Positions 42,973 to 52,244 of a stretch of 64,000 nucleotides of DNA are shown here, piece by piece. Position 1 is the first letter of the stretch. Every line of letters begins with the position of its first letter. The notes below the pieces were generated by a model. It searched no databases. It saw only the letters and a program-made list of their open reading frames with translations, and had not been told where the DNA came from. A program made the position numbers and the translations under genes. This DNA is from CAVSQX01 sp963730225 (lineage in GTDB: Bacteria; Planctomycetota; Phycisphaerae; Tepidisphaerales; Tepidisphaeraceae), in contig CAVSQX010000002.1 of assembly GCA_963730225.1 (NCBI GenBank), positions 558,001 to 622,000 of the forward strand. The letters run 5' to 3'.

Positions 42973-43662
42973 TCATCGGGCGGCCAGGCGGGAGTTGCCG
43001 CCGGCAATCGCCTGGGCGGCCCGGACGATTCGCTCGACCACCTGCGATTCGGGCAGCTCGGTGGTGTCGATTTGAATCGCATCGACAGGAATGGCCAGGG
43101 GTCCGACCGTTCGGGTGGCGTCGCGCTGATCGCGCGCCACGATGCTGTTGAGAATCTCGAAAAAATCGACGATTTCCCCGCGAGTGCGCAGCTGGGCGGC
43201 GCGGCGGCGGGCCCGCTCGTACGGAGCGGCGTCGAGATAAATTTTCAACTCGGCATGGGGGAAAACGACGGTTCCCTGATCGCGGCCTTCGCTGACGAGG
43301 TTCCCGCGCTCGTTGCCGATCTGCCGCTGCTGCTCGACGAGCATTTCCCGGATAGCCGGGACGATCGCCACGTACGAGGCGGCGCGCGTGCAGTCGCTGG
43401 CGCGCAGGAGATGGCCGACCGATTCCCCGTTGAGCAGCACACCGGGGGGATGGCGCGACCAGTCGAAAGTGATCTTCGCCAGACGGGCGATGAAGGTGAG
43501 CTCGCGGGCATCTTCGAAATTCGCATGTCGGCGGGCCGCGGCCAGGCCCACGGCGCGATACATCGCGCCGGTGTCCAGAAAATCAAAGCCCAATTGCTCG
43601 GCGACCGACAGCGATACCGTCGATTTCCCCGTGCCGGCCGGTCCGTCGATGGTGATAATCAT
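42973..43662 (-). CDS. cmk: Cytidylate kinase
   Basis: 229 residues. Phosphorylates CMP and dCMP. Visible: P-loop IITIDGPAGTGKSTVSLSVA, FLDTGAMYRAVGLAAARR, LLNGESVGHLLRASDCTRAA, the CMP-binding IREMLVEQQRQIG, EGRDQGTVVFPHAELKIYLD, lid ERARRRAAQLRTRG and RDQRDATRTVGPL with VDAIQIDTTEL. EGRDQG replaces the more common EGRDIGT. Its start is 14 nt after the thuA-like gene; downstream is plsC. Complete and normal in length. Confidence 0.92.
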   Translation of the reverse strand: MIITIDGPAGTGKSTVSLSVAEQLGFDFLDTGAMYRAVGLAAARRHANFEDARELTFIARLAKITFDWSRHPPGVLLNGESVGHLLRASDCTRAASYVAIVPAIREMLVEQQRQIGNERGNLVSEGRDQGTVVFPHAELKIYLDAAPYERARRRAAQLRTRGEIVDFFEILNSIVARDQRDATRTVGPLAIPVDAIQIDTTELPESQVVERIVRAAQAIAGGNSRLAAR

Positions 43663-43676
43663 GGCAGTTTAAGTGC

Positions 43677-44337
43677 TCAGAGTCGCTCGGCGGCCCAATG
43701 AAACCCTCGTCGCATCAAAGTCAGGCACGGTTCGGCTTGCACGATCGCGGCCTGATGTCCCAGACTGTTGTAAAACACGCGGCCCTTCCCGTAAACCTTG
43801 GTCCAGATCACCGGCATTTTTACCGGCCCGTTGCCCACGTGCGGTCCGGGCGCCGTGGGAAACTCGGTGTACGCCAACACCTTCACCGCCGGGTCGACGT
43901 GCATGTAGTATTGTTCGGATTGAACTTGGAAATCGGTGATGCCCTGCGTGAGCGGGCTGGAAACAGGGCCGATTTTTACCGTGTATTTCACGCCGTCGTT
44001 GCCGGGATGGGCGACCCATTGGCCGCCGGTCATGAATTGCCATTCGGTATTTTCGCGGAACGAATCGCACATGCCGCCGTGGCAACCGGCGATGCCGACG
44101 CCGGCTTCGACGGCCTTGAAGACAGGGCCAGCCTGCTCGGGGGTGATTTTGCCCATGGTCCAGACGGGAACGATCAGATCCAGAGCCAAGAAGCTTTTCC
44201 TGATCTTTGAAGGCATCGAGCGTGTCGGAGATTTCGACGTTGAAATTGTCCTCGTCCAGGACGCGGGCGAAAATTTCGGCGACTTGACGCGGCTGGTGTC
44301 CGTCCCAGCCTCCCCAGACGATCAGAACGTTCTTCAC
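43677..44337 (-). CDS. ThuA domain protein (apparent frameshift)
   Basis: ThuA (trehalose utilisation-like) domain, a class I glutamine amidotransferase-like fold; planctomycetes have many copies, mostly of unknown role. The first part KNVLIVWGGWDGHQPRQVAE, then FNVEISDTLDAFKDQEKLL, is in one frame. After an extra base at about 44187 it goes on as ALDLIVPVWTMGKITPEQAG, GVGIAGCHGGMCDSFRENTE, WQFMTGGQWVAHPGNDGVK and PVIWTKVYGKGRVFYNSLGH, the ThuA core. The GTG at 44337 has GGGAG 6 nt upstream; an in-frame ATG at 44406 would add 23 residues. About 219 residues joined. Leads the cmk-plsC-mazG group. Confidence 0.83.
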
Positions 44338-44460
44338 CGGCGCTCCCTGAATGCGGCGACGCAAATGCGAAGGAACCGTTTTACTGGAAGAAATGGATTT
44401 GGACAACCGGCCGCTGGGGATGGCCCCGTGTGGGGGCTGGTTGGGGGTTATGAAATCTGG

Positions 44461-47400
44461 TCATGGGATTTGCTGGTCGTTGAGCGCCGGCTGGGTCGCG
44501 GCGGCCTTTTGCTTGCTGTCGTAATCGGCCCAGAACTTCTCGGCGGTCTTGTCGGGACGATAGCTCTGCTGATCTTCTTCGTAGCTGAGGAGCTGGAGTT
44601 TGGAAAGACCGCGCAGGAGCTCGATGCCCCTGGCATTGGGCGGAAGGACGAATTGGGCAAGTTCTTTGGCGTCGGCGAGGGGCGAAAGGTCGGTCACGTT
44701 CGAGCAGTCATGTAGCTTGAGTGTGGTCAGTGGCATTCCACGTAAGGGAGCAAGATCGCTCACGGGCGCTTCGTCCAGCCACAGTACGTTAAGTTGCATC
44801 CCCTTCAGCGGGCTCAGGTCGGTGACCTTGGTGCTCCAGAGCACGAGTTGCTTGAGCGGCATGCCGCGGAGGGGAGTGAGATCGGTGATATCGTTCCCGC
44901 CGAGGGAAAGAATGCTGATGGGGGCACCATGGAGGATCGTGAGGTCGGTGATTCCAGTACGGTCGAGGTTCACATCCCATGTGCCGTCGGCTTCCTGCCG
45001 CACCCATTGCGTTTTGAGACCAGACTTGCGCAAGGCGGACCGCCAGTCATTTTTGTTTTCGCTCCAGAACTCGTCGGTGGATTTGTCGGGGCCCCAGTCA
45101 GTATTGGTAATGTCGTAGCTGAGGCGCTGGAGCTTGGGCAAGGTGTGGAGGAAATCGAAGTCGGTATAATGGGGCGGAAGGACCAGGGCGGTGAGTTGCT
45201 TGAGATCGGCCAGAGGCGAGAGGTCGGTCAGATTCGTGCAATCGCGGAGGCGGAGCGTGGTCAGGGGCAATCCACGCAAGGGTGAGAGGTCACTCACAGG
45301 CGTTCCGTCGATGGCGAGAAAGTCGAGCGGCATTCCCTGGAGTGGGCCCAGATCAGTGACTTTGGTGTAATCAGCGAACAAAACCTTCAGCGGCATGCCT
45401 TTGAGCGGCGTTAAGTCGGCGACCTTGTCACCTTGGAATTGCAGATCTTTCAGCGGCATGCCGCGGAGGGGGGTTAGATCGGTGACTGAGGTTCCTTGGA
45501 GCCCAAGAACGCTGATCGGCATCCCGTGCAGGAACGTGAGGTCGGTCAATTCCTTTTTATTACTGAAGTCCAACATCCACGTACTATCGGCCTCGCGCCT
45601 AATCTCGATCGGTTTGACGGCCGAGTCTCGAAGGCGTGAGATCCAGGAGAGTGTGGGATACTGCTTCCAGAACTCCTCGGCGGTGGTGTCGGGCGTCAGG
45701 CTACCGAACCGCCCGTTGATATCGAATAGCTCGGCGCGGCGCAGGAGGGCATTTTGATCCAAAGGGTTGTTGGATCCCTGTTTTTGTTGGTGCGCGCTGA
45801 GCACCGATGAAATGACACGCTCGCTATGAACGAGTTGGGCCCGCTCGTCGGTGCCGCTATTCTTCCCGGAAAAGGAGAGCCGTTTCAACTTCGGCAGTTT
45901 GTGCAGGGACTCGATATTGCGGGCCAGGACCGGTACCGTGATATCTTCCAAGCTCGGCATGTCCGCCAGCGGCTGGACATCGGTAATATTCTTGCAGTTG
46001 GCAAGATACAGGCCCGCGACCGGCAGATCCCTAAGCTGCGACAAGTCGCTGAAATCAGAATCCCCGGGGTAGAGGATGAGCTGGCCATCATTGCGTATGT
46101 CGAAGCGGCTTTCCCACACGCCTTCGCCCGGCTGGATTTTGGCAAACGCCGGCAGGGCTTGAACGCGCGGCAGCCAGTAGTTGTAGAGACGCTCCTTCTC
46201 ATCGGCGTAGGCTTCCTTAACGGCTTGCAACTCTGCGGAGGACCGTTTTTCAGGCTCCAGGGCGTTGTAGATTTTGACCAGTGATTCCAGGGTTAGCTTG
46301 CCTTGCGGGGAGAGTGGGGCGGCGAGTAACCAGTCGCAAAGGTTCGCCTTCATTTCGGCGGGGGCAAAGCCTGGCTTGAGGCGCAGCGCATCACGATAGA
46401 CAGTAGCGGCCTCGGGAAGTTTTAGCTGGCAGAGGTAGAGATCGCCTTTTGCGACCAGAAGCTCGGGCGCATTGGGCTGCAACTTGGCAGCATAATCGAG
46501 CTTTCCGATGGCCAGATCGAACTCTCCTTTGGCGGCTAGTGCACGAGCATCGGCGACGATGGACGGAGCGGCGGCCTGCAAATCCTTGAGCGCGGTGCTA
46601 GCGCGGTCTGCTTCCTGCTGGGCCCGTGCTGCTTCATTTTGAGCCCGTGCCGCTTCGTAATTTGCCCGCTGTGCCTGCCAGAGGCTGGCTGCTAATCCCA
46701 GCACGAGCGCCAACATCACGCAGGCGGCCGCCGTGCATGCCAGCTTGTTTCGGCGAACGAGCTTCTGAAATTTATAGAACTGTCCGGGCGGGCTGGCGGT
46801 CACGGCTTCGTCCTGGAGGTGGCGCTGGATGTCCGAAGCTAAGCCGTTGGCGGTTTCATAGCGGCGGGTGCGGTCTTTCTCCAGGCACTTCATGACGATC
46901 CAATCGAGATCGCCGGCGATGAGCTTTTGCAGCCGGCGCGGTTCGGTTTGCCGTTGCGCTGAGATGCTCGCCACTTCATTGATCGACTGGGACAAACGGG
47001 TGCTGGGCTTGGGCGGATCGACCTCGCGGATCGTCTTGAGCATCTCCGCGTATCCCAGCGAGCGAAGTTTTTTGCCGTCCATCGGCGTTGAGCCGGTGAG
47101 CAGTTCGTAGAGCAGCACACCCAGCGAGTAGATATCGCTGCGCGTGTCGGTGCCCAGGGCGTCCATCTCGGCTTGCTCGGGGCTCATATATTCCAAGGTG
47201 CCGACGACGGCGCCGAATTGTGTGAACATGGTCGCTTCGGTCAGGCGCTGGTGCAGTGCTTTGGCGACGCCAAAGTCGATGATCTTCGGCTCGGGCTTGC
47301 TGTCGTAGATCATCACCAGCACGTTGGACGGCTTGAGGTCACGATGGATGATGCCCTTCTGATGCGCATGCTGAACCGCGTGGCAGACCTGAACGAAGAG

Positions 47401-47962
47401 ATCGAGCCGGGCGCGGGTGTCGAGCTGTTTGTCGTCACAGTATTTCGTGATGGGGATGCCCTGAACCAGCTCCATCACGAAGTAAGGCCGGCCGGTGTCG
47501 GTGCAGCCGGCGTCGAGGACGCGCGCGATGTTGGGGTGATCCATCATCGCCAGCGCCTGCCGCTCAGCTTCAAACCGCGCGATCACTTGCGCCTGTCCAT
47601 GCCGGGCTTGATGATCTTGAGCGCGACGCGCCGGCGGACGGGCCTTTCCTGTTCGGCCATGTAGACGACGCCCATGCCCCCTTCGCCGATCTGCTGGAGC
47701 AGCTTGTAGCGGCCCACGAGTGTGCCGGGGCTTTCGGTGATCGGCGGCAACGCAATTGGCGGCGGCTGAGTTTGCCCGAGCGCGCCGGGGGAGAATCCAG
47801 TAAGCCGCTGCCGTATTCGTGTGCCTGGAGCAGCACGTTGACCTGTTCTCGCAACGCGGTATCCGTTCCACATGCGTCGGCGAGATAGGCTTTCCGCTGG
47901 TCAGCGGGCCGGTCCAGCGCTGCCATGAAAATGGCGTGAATCTGCTCGAATTTGGTTGCCAT
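44461..47962 (-). CDS. Transmembrane Ser/Thr protein kinase with leucine-rich repeats (two apparent frameshifts)
   Basis: About 1166 residues joined. The N-terminus (MATKFEQIHAIFMAALDRP, then LREQVNVLLQAHEYGSG) is the usual planctomycete kinase lead. Frames change at about 47789 (in a run of five C) and 47593. The kinase shows IGEGGMGVVYMAEQ, VALKIIK, HRDLKPSNVL, KIIDFGVAK and TLEYMSPEQAEMD, all catalytic residues present. A single transmembrane helix lies near residue 405 (CVMLALVLGLAASLW), then a coiled coil and TPR-like part (LDYAAKLQPNAPELLVAKGD). The remainder has two sets of leucine-rich repeats of the type VTDLTPLRGMPLKDL and VSDLSPLRGLPLTTL, probably outside the membrane. It lies 80 nt after the ECF sigma gene on the same strand. 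Confidence 0.87.
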
Positions 47963-48042
47963 CAGTGCCCGATCCTTATCCCCCGACAACCTACAATGCG
48001 GAAAAACGGCCCGCGAATTCTCACGGAAAAAAACATTCCTGA

Positions 48043-48615
48043 CTATTTTCCCGGTCCCGCCTGGCTGCGACTGATTTGCGAATGCACCCACGCCCGTGCG
48101 AAAGACCAGTGCCGAAAAGCCGTTGCGGTGGAAATGCCAAGTACCTCCGCTGCCTGCTCCACGGACAAGCCGGCGAAGTAACGAAGCTCCACAAGCTTTG
48201 CACTCAGAGGATCGTGCGTCGCAAGCGCCAGCAGCGTTTCGTCCAGAAGGAGCAAATCATCCGGAGCGGCAATCGACATGCTCTCAATGGCTTGGAGAGG
48301 AACTCGTTGCCGGTCGCCGCTGCGTTTGTCGGCCCGCTTGGCGCGAGCGTGATCGATCAAAATCCGCCGCATGGCCACCGCGGCGGCGGCGAAGAAATGG
48401 CCGCGGCTCTGCCAGTGAGAATCGGCATTGCCGACCAGTCGCAGGTACGCCTCGTGCACGAGCGCCGTGGGCTGAAGCGTGTGGTCGGGCGATTCCGCTT
48501 TCATGCGCTGCGCGGCCAACTTGCGCAGCTCTTCATAAACCAGCGGAAGAAGCTGATCAGCAGCACTGGGGTCGCCTTGTTGGATGGCGTCCAGGAAACG
48601 CGTGAGGTCGGTCAC
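48043..48615 (-). CDS. ECF-family RNA polymerase sigma factor
   Basis: 190 residues. Region 2 is FLDAIQQGDPSAADQLLPLV, ELRKLAAQRMKAES, TLQPTALVHEAYLRLVG and FFAAAAVAMRRILIDHARAK. Region 4 is LVELRYFAGLSVEQAAEVLG, then ISTATAFRHWSFARAWV. The HTLQPTALVHEAYLRL segment marks the sigma group often paired with Ser/Thr kinases in planctomycetes. No anti-sigma gene is adjacent; the LRR kinase downstream is the likely signalling partner (inference). The start is GTG at 48615, without an obvious ribosome site; a weak promoter-like TTCCGA-N17-TACGCT lies just upstream. Confidence 0.9.
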   Translation of the reverse strand: MTDLTRFLDAIQQGDPSAADQLLPLVYEELRKLAAQRMKAESPDHTLQPTALVHEAYLRLVGNADSHWQSRGHFFAAAAVAMRRILIDHARAKRADKRSGDRQRVPLQAIESMSIAAPDDLLLLDETLLALATHDPLSAKLVELRYFAGLSVEQAAEVLGISTATAFRHWSFARAWVHSQISRSQAGPGK

Positions 48616-48666
48616 AAAAATGAAGCGTACCTCAACGAAGAAGGTTTCGGAACCTCGGCTTGATCG

Positions 48667-49497
48667 CTAATCAGGGGAAGACTGGAACAATTCGCGGATG
48701 GATTGGGAGATGTCGTCGCTGCGCATGAGGGTTTCGCCCACCAGCACGGCCCGGACGCCGGCACGGGCGAGCTTTTGAACGTCGGCGCGGGTGTTGATGC
48801 CGCTTTCGCTGACAAGAACGGAGCGGTCTTCGACCAACTCGACGACCCGCAGCGTCGTGCCCAGATCGGTTTTGAATGTCCGCAGATCGCGATTGTTGAT
48901 GCCCAGCAAACTGTAACTGCGATGCGGAAATCCTATCACCCGATCGCGCACCCGCATGAGATTGTCCAGATCGTGAACTTCGATGAGACAAGTCAGGTGC
49001 AACTCGGTGGCTAGAATCTGGAGATCGATCAATTCACCGGCTTCGAGACATTCGGCGATCAGCAAAATCGCATCCGCTCCGGCGGCTCGGCTCTCGTACA
49101 CCTGATAGGGATCGATAATGAAATCCTTCCGCAGCACCGGCAGCTTCACGAGGTCGCGGATGGCGTGAATGTATTCCAACTTCCCCTGAAAATAGGATTC
49201 ATCGGTGAGCACGCTCAGCGCATCGGCCCCGCCGGCGGCGTATTGCTGGGCGATCTTGACGGCATCAAAATCCGCCCGAATCACACCCGCGCTCGGTGAC
49301 GCCTTTTTTACCTCCGCGATCAGATTCATCAGCTTCGCCGGTCGGGCCGTTTTGGGGTCTTTCGTCACCGCCTGGAAAAAATTCCTCGGCCTCCCCAGCG
49401 TGGCGATGGTCTCCTTCAGTTGCTCCAGGGGCGCCTCGGATTTGGCGCGGGCCACTTCGTCTTTCTTGGTGGCGATGATTTGCTCGAGGATGCTCAT
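48667..49497 (-). CDS. trpC: Indole-3-glycerol phosphate synthase
   Basis: 276 residues. Closes the indole ring in tryptophan synthesis (TIM barrel). Visible: MSILEQIIATKKDEVARAK, LIAEVKKASPSAGVIRADFD with the catalytic Lys, GGADALSVLTDESYFQGKLE, LPVLRKDFIIDPYQVYESRA, ADAILLIAECLEAGELIDL, CLIEVHDLDNLMRV, LLGINNRDLRTFKTDL, VLVSESGINTRADVQKLARA and VRAVLVGETLMR. No other trp gene is next to it. TATAAT at 49522-49517 (minus) lies 19 nt before the ATG. Complete. Confidence 0.93.
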   Translation of the reverse strand: MSILEQIIATKKDEVARAKSEAPLEQLKETIATLGRPRNFFQAVTKDPKTARPAKLMNLIAEVKKASPSAGVIRADFDAVKIAQQYAAGGADALSVLTDESYFQGKLEYIHAIRDLVKLPVLRKDFIIDPYQVYESRAAGADAILLIAECLEAGELIDLQILATELHLTCLIEVHDLDNLMRVRDRVIGFPHRSYSLLGINNRDLRTFKTDLGTTLRVVELVEDRSVLVSESGINTRADVQKLARAGVRAVLVGETLMRSDDISQSIRELFQSSPD

Positions 49498-49574
49498 GGG
49501 TGCGGCGCGGCCCGTTGCATTATAGAATGCCGCGCCCCTCGTTGGGGCGGGTCACTGTAAATCGGATCGAATCG

Positions 49575-50426
49575 ATGTCAATTCTGCTGGCCGATGCGCC
49601 GCCGAGCACGCAGGATCTTTCGCCCGCCGTCGGCGGCGGTCTGTTGATTTGGCTGATTCTGGCGATTTTGTGCGTCAAGCCTCTGGGCGTTTTCCGAAGG
49701 CGCTCGATCGACGGCCCGCAGCGGATCGCGCCTTCGGAATCGGTTTGGATCATGGCGTTCATCTTGTTCGCCTCCTATTTCGTGGCGGCCAGCGTCGGGG
49801 GAATGCTCATTGGCAAAGCCGGGCTGCTGATCACCAACGCCGCCTGCGACGCCGCCGGGGCCATCCTGTTGGTTTTGGCAAGCGTTGCGCTGCGGCCCGA
49901 CGGGCTGACCCGCCTGGGATTGCAATTACGCCGGTTGCCGACCGGAGCGTTAACCGGCGCGGTGCTGATTTTTGTCATGTTTCCGCTGGTCGGAGCCACG
50001 TCGGAAGTCACCTCATTGTTCCTCCAATGGACCGGTCGGCCGCAGCCGGAGGCCCATCAGGTTTTGCAGTCGATCGGAAAGACTCACGATTGGAAAGTAA
50101 TCGCGCTGGACGTGGGGTTGGCGGTGATCGTGGCGCCGGTATTTGAGGAGCTGATCTTCCGCGGGTTTCTTCAGACGATTTTGGGCCGATTCTTCCAGTG
50201 GTTCACGCCGAATCGGACGACGGCCAGATGGCTGGCGGTGGTCGGTGTCGCCGTGCTCTTTGCCGCGGAGCATCGGGTGCCCGCGTTCATGCCGCCGCTG
50301 ATCGTGCTGGCGATCGGATTGGGTTACACCTACGAGCGCACCGGAAACCTTTGGGCAACCATCACCGCTCACGCCGTGTTCAATTCCATGCAGATCGTGC
50401 TTTATCTTTCCAGCCCGGCGCATTGA
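49575..50426 (+). CDS. CPBP-family intramembrane glutamic endopeptidase (CAAX protease-like)
   Basis: 283 residues, about eight hydrophobic helices. Motifs of the Abi/CAAX protease family: EELIFRGFLQTILGRFFQWF (motif 1, EExxxR), VLFAAEHRVPAFMPPLIV (motif 2, His) and TITAHAVFNSMQIVLYL (motif 3, HxxxN). The cleaved substrate is unknown; roles range from prenyl-protein processing to bacteriocin self-immunity. The ATG at 49575 starts MSILLADAPPST just before the first helix; no strong ribosome site. It precedes tyrS by 33 nt and could be co-transcribed. Confidence 0.88.
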   Translation: MSILLADAPPSTQDLSPAVGGGLLIWLILAILCVKPLGVFRRRSIDGPQRIAPSESVWIMAFILFASYFVAASVGGMLIGKAGLLITNAACDAAGAILLVLASVALRPDGLTRLGLQLRRLPTGALTGAVLIFVMFPLVGATSEVTSLFLQWTGRPQPEAHQVLQSIGKTHDWKVIALDVGLAVIVAPVFEELIFRGFLQTILGRFFQWFTPNRTTARWLAVVGVAVLFAAEHRVPAFMPPLIVLAIGLGYTYERTGNLWATITAHAVFNSMQIVLYLSSPAH

Positions 50427-50459
50427 CGCGGCGGATGGGTGCTTCCAGAATTGGCTCCC

Positions 50460-51665
50460 ATGGCCGTGAGCATCGACGAACAAATTCCCATCCTCGCCCG
50501 CCGGTGCGAGCGGATTCTCAGCGAGCACGATCTGCGTTCCAAGCTGCAAAAAAGCGCCGCCTCCGGCAAGCCGCTGCGAATCAAGATGGGGATGGACCCG
50601 ACCGCGCCCGATGTGACGCTCGGCCACGCGGTGCCGCTGAAAGTCGTGCGGCAATTCCAGGAGTGGGGCCACAAGGCGGTGCTGATCATCGGAGATTACA
50701 CGGCGCGCGTCGGCGATCCGACCGGCCGAAATAAAACCCGCCCGCATCTTTCCGGCGAGGAAATCGATCGCAACGCCCAGACGTACGTTTCGCAGATTGG
50801 AAAAATTCTGCTCACCGACAAGGAGCATCTCGAGGTTCGCTTCAACGGGCAGTGGCTGGGAAAGATGAATCTGATCGACATCATCCGCCTGGCATCGCGC
50901 AAAACCGTCGCTCAGGTGCTGACCCGCGAGGATTTCGCCAATCGCTACGCCCAAGGCGTCGACATTCGCCTGCACGAAATTCTCTATCCGCTGCTCCAGG
51001 GCTGGGACAGCGTCGTGATCGAAGCCGATGTCGAGATGGGCGGCAGCGATCAGCTTTTCAATAATCTGGTCGGACGGGAATTCCAGAAGGAAGACGGCAA
51101 CGACGGACAGGTGGTTATCGTCACGCCGCTGCTGGTGGGAACCGACGGCGTGGAAAAAATGTCCAAGAGCAAGGGGAATTACATCGCCGTCACCGATCCG
51201 CCTGGCGGCGACGGGGGAATGTTCGGGAAGATCATGAAGCTTCCCGATCAACTGATGGAATCGTACTACACGCTGCTGACCGATATCCCGTCGCCGGAAT
51301 TTGCATCGCTGATTGCCTCAAACCCGCGCGACGCCAAAGTTCGACTGGCCCGGCAAGTGATTTCCTGGTTGCACTCTCCCGCCGCCGCCGACGAAGCCGA
51401 AAAATCTTTTTTCACCGCCACGCACGGCGGCATTCCCGATGATGTCCCGTCGATTTCCATTTCCCCCGGCCCGCACAAACTCGGCCCGCTGATGGTGCAG
51501 GCCGGGATGGTCGCTTCCAACAGCGAAGCGCGGCGGAAGGTGCAGGAGGGGGCCGTCAAAATCGACGGGCAGAAAGTCACCGATTTCCAGAAGGATTTTG
51601 TCTTCGACAAGCCGGCGGTCCTGCAACTGGGAAATCGAAAATTCGTCCGCCTCGTACCCGGTTAA
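50460..51665 (+). CDS. tyrS: Tyrosyl-tRNA synthetase
   Basis: 401 residues. Charges tRNA-Tyr. Class I signatures: MGMDPTAPDVTLGHAVPLKV (HIGH-type, here TLGH), LIIGDYTARVGDPTGRNKTR, the Tyr-binding region NRYAQGVDIRLHEILYPLLQ with EADVEMGGSDQLFNNLVGR, and KMSKSKGNYIAV. The C-terminal S4 RNA-binding domain is at MVQAGMVASNSEARRKVQEG with VKIDGQKVTD. This is the TyrS subtype closer to TyrZ (HLGH-like) than to E. coli TyrS. ATG at 50460 is chosen by homology. It ends over the start of the stop region of the convergent CBS protein (4-nt overlap). Confidence 0.93.
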   Translation: MAVSIDEQIPILARRCERILSEHDLRSKLQKSAASGKPLRIKMGMDPTAPDVTLGHAVPLKVVRQFQEWGHKAVLIIGDYTARVGDPTGRNKTRPHLSGEEIDRNAQTYVSQIGKILLTDKEHLEVRFNGQWLGKMNLIDIIRLASRKTVAQVLTREDFANRYAQGVDIRLHEILYPLLQGWDSVVIEADVEMGGSDQLFNNLVGREFQKEDGNDGQVVIVTPLLVGTDGVEKMSKSKGNYIAVTDPPGGDGGMFGKIMKLPDQLMESYYTLLTDIPSPEFASLIASNPRDAKVRLARQVISWLHSPAAADEAEKSFFTATHGGIPDDVPSISISPGPHKLGPLMVQAGMVASNSEARRKVQEGAVKIDGQKVTDFQKDFVFDKPAVLQLGNRKFVRLVPG

Positions 51666-52099
51666 GTGCGGCCGTAGATGTAATCGCTCAGGGAACTGAT
51701 CGCCACCTGCTGATCCATGGCGTGCAGGGCATTGATGTCGCCGATGGAAATCAGCCCGAGGATGTCGCCGTCCTTGTCGCGCACCGGCAGATGTCGCACC
51801 CGCCGATCTTTCATAATCGCGCTGATCTGATCGGCGTCGGTTTCCGGGGCACAATAAATCACCTCACGGGTCATCACTTCGGCCACTTTGGTTTTGGCCG
51901 GGTCGCGCCGCTCGCCGACGACTCGCCGCAGCACGTCGCGCTCGGAGAACATGCCCTGAACGTGTCCCTGATCCATCACCACCACCGCTCCCACATGAAG
52001 CTGGTTCATCCGCTCCACGGCCTCAAGCACGGTGAGGGCGGAACGAACATAATGAACGCTAAAACCCTTATGGGCCAAAACATCGCTGGCGGTGGGCAT
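51662..52099 (-). CDS. CBS-domain pair protein
   Basis: 145 residues made of two CBS domains, an adenosyl-nucleotide sensing module. First: VHYVRSALTVLEAVERMNQL, HVGAVVVMDQGHVQGMFSER, DVLRRVV. Second: VAEVMTREVIYCAPETDADQ, IMKDRRVRHLPVRDKDGDIL, GLISIGDINALHAMDQQ. Stand-alone CBS pairs bind AMP, ATP or SAM and often act in stress; the target is not known. RBS CAGGAG is 5 nt before the ATG. The 145 bp between it and der is AT-rich and likely holds both promoters. Confidence 0.9.
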   Translation of the reverse strand: MPTASDVLAHKGFSVHYVRSALTVLEAVERMNQLHVGAVVVMDQGHVQGMFSERDVLRRVVGERRDPAKTKVAEVMTREVIYCAPETDADQISAIMKDRRVRHLPVRDKDGDILGLISIGDINALHAMDQQVAISSLSDYIYGRT

Positions 52100-52244
52100 A
52101 AAAACTCCTGAAAAAGAACGATTCCTTTACTTCATTGTTTGTCGGCTTTTAACGAATTGCAACATCGTTCCTTAATTCACATTTGATGGATAATTTTGCG
52201 TTTGCTTGACGATTCGCGCCGCCGGCCCGACAACTGCGCGATAA

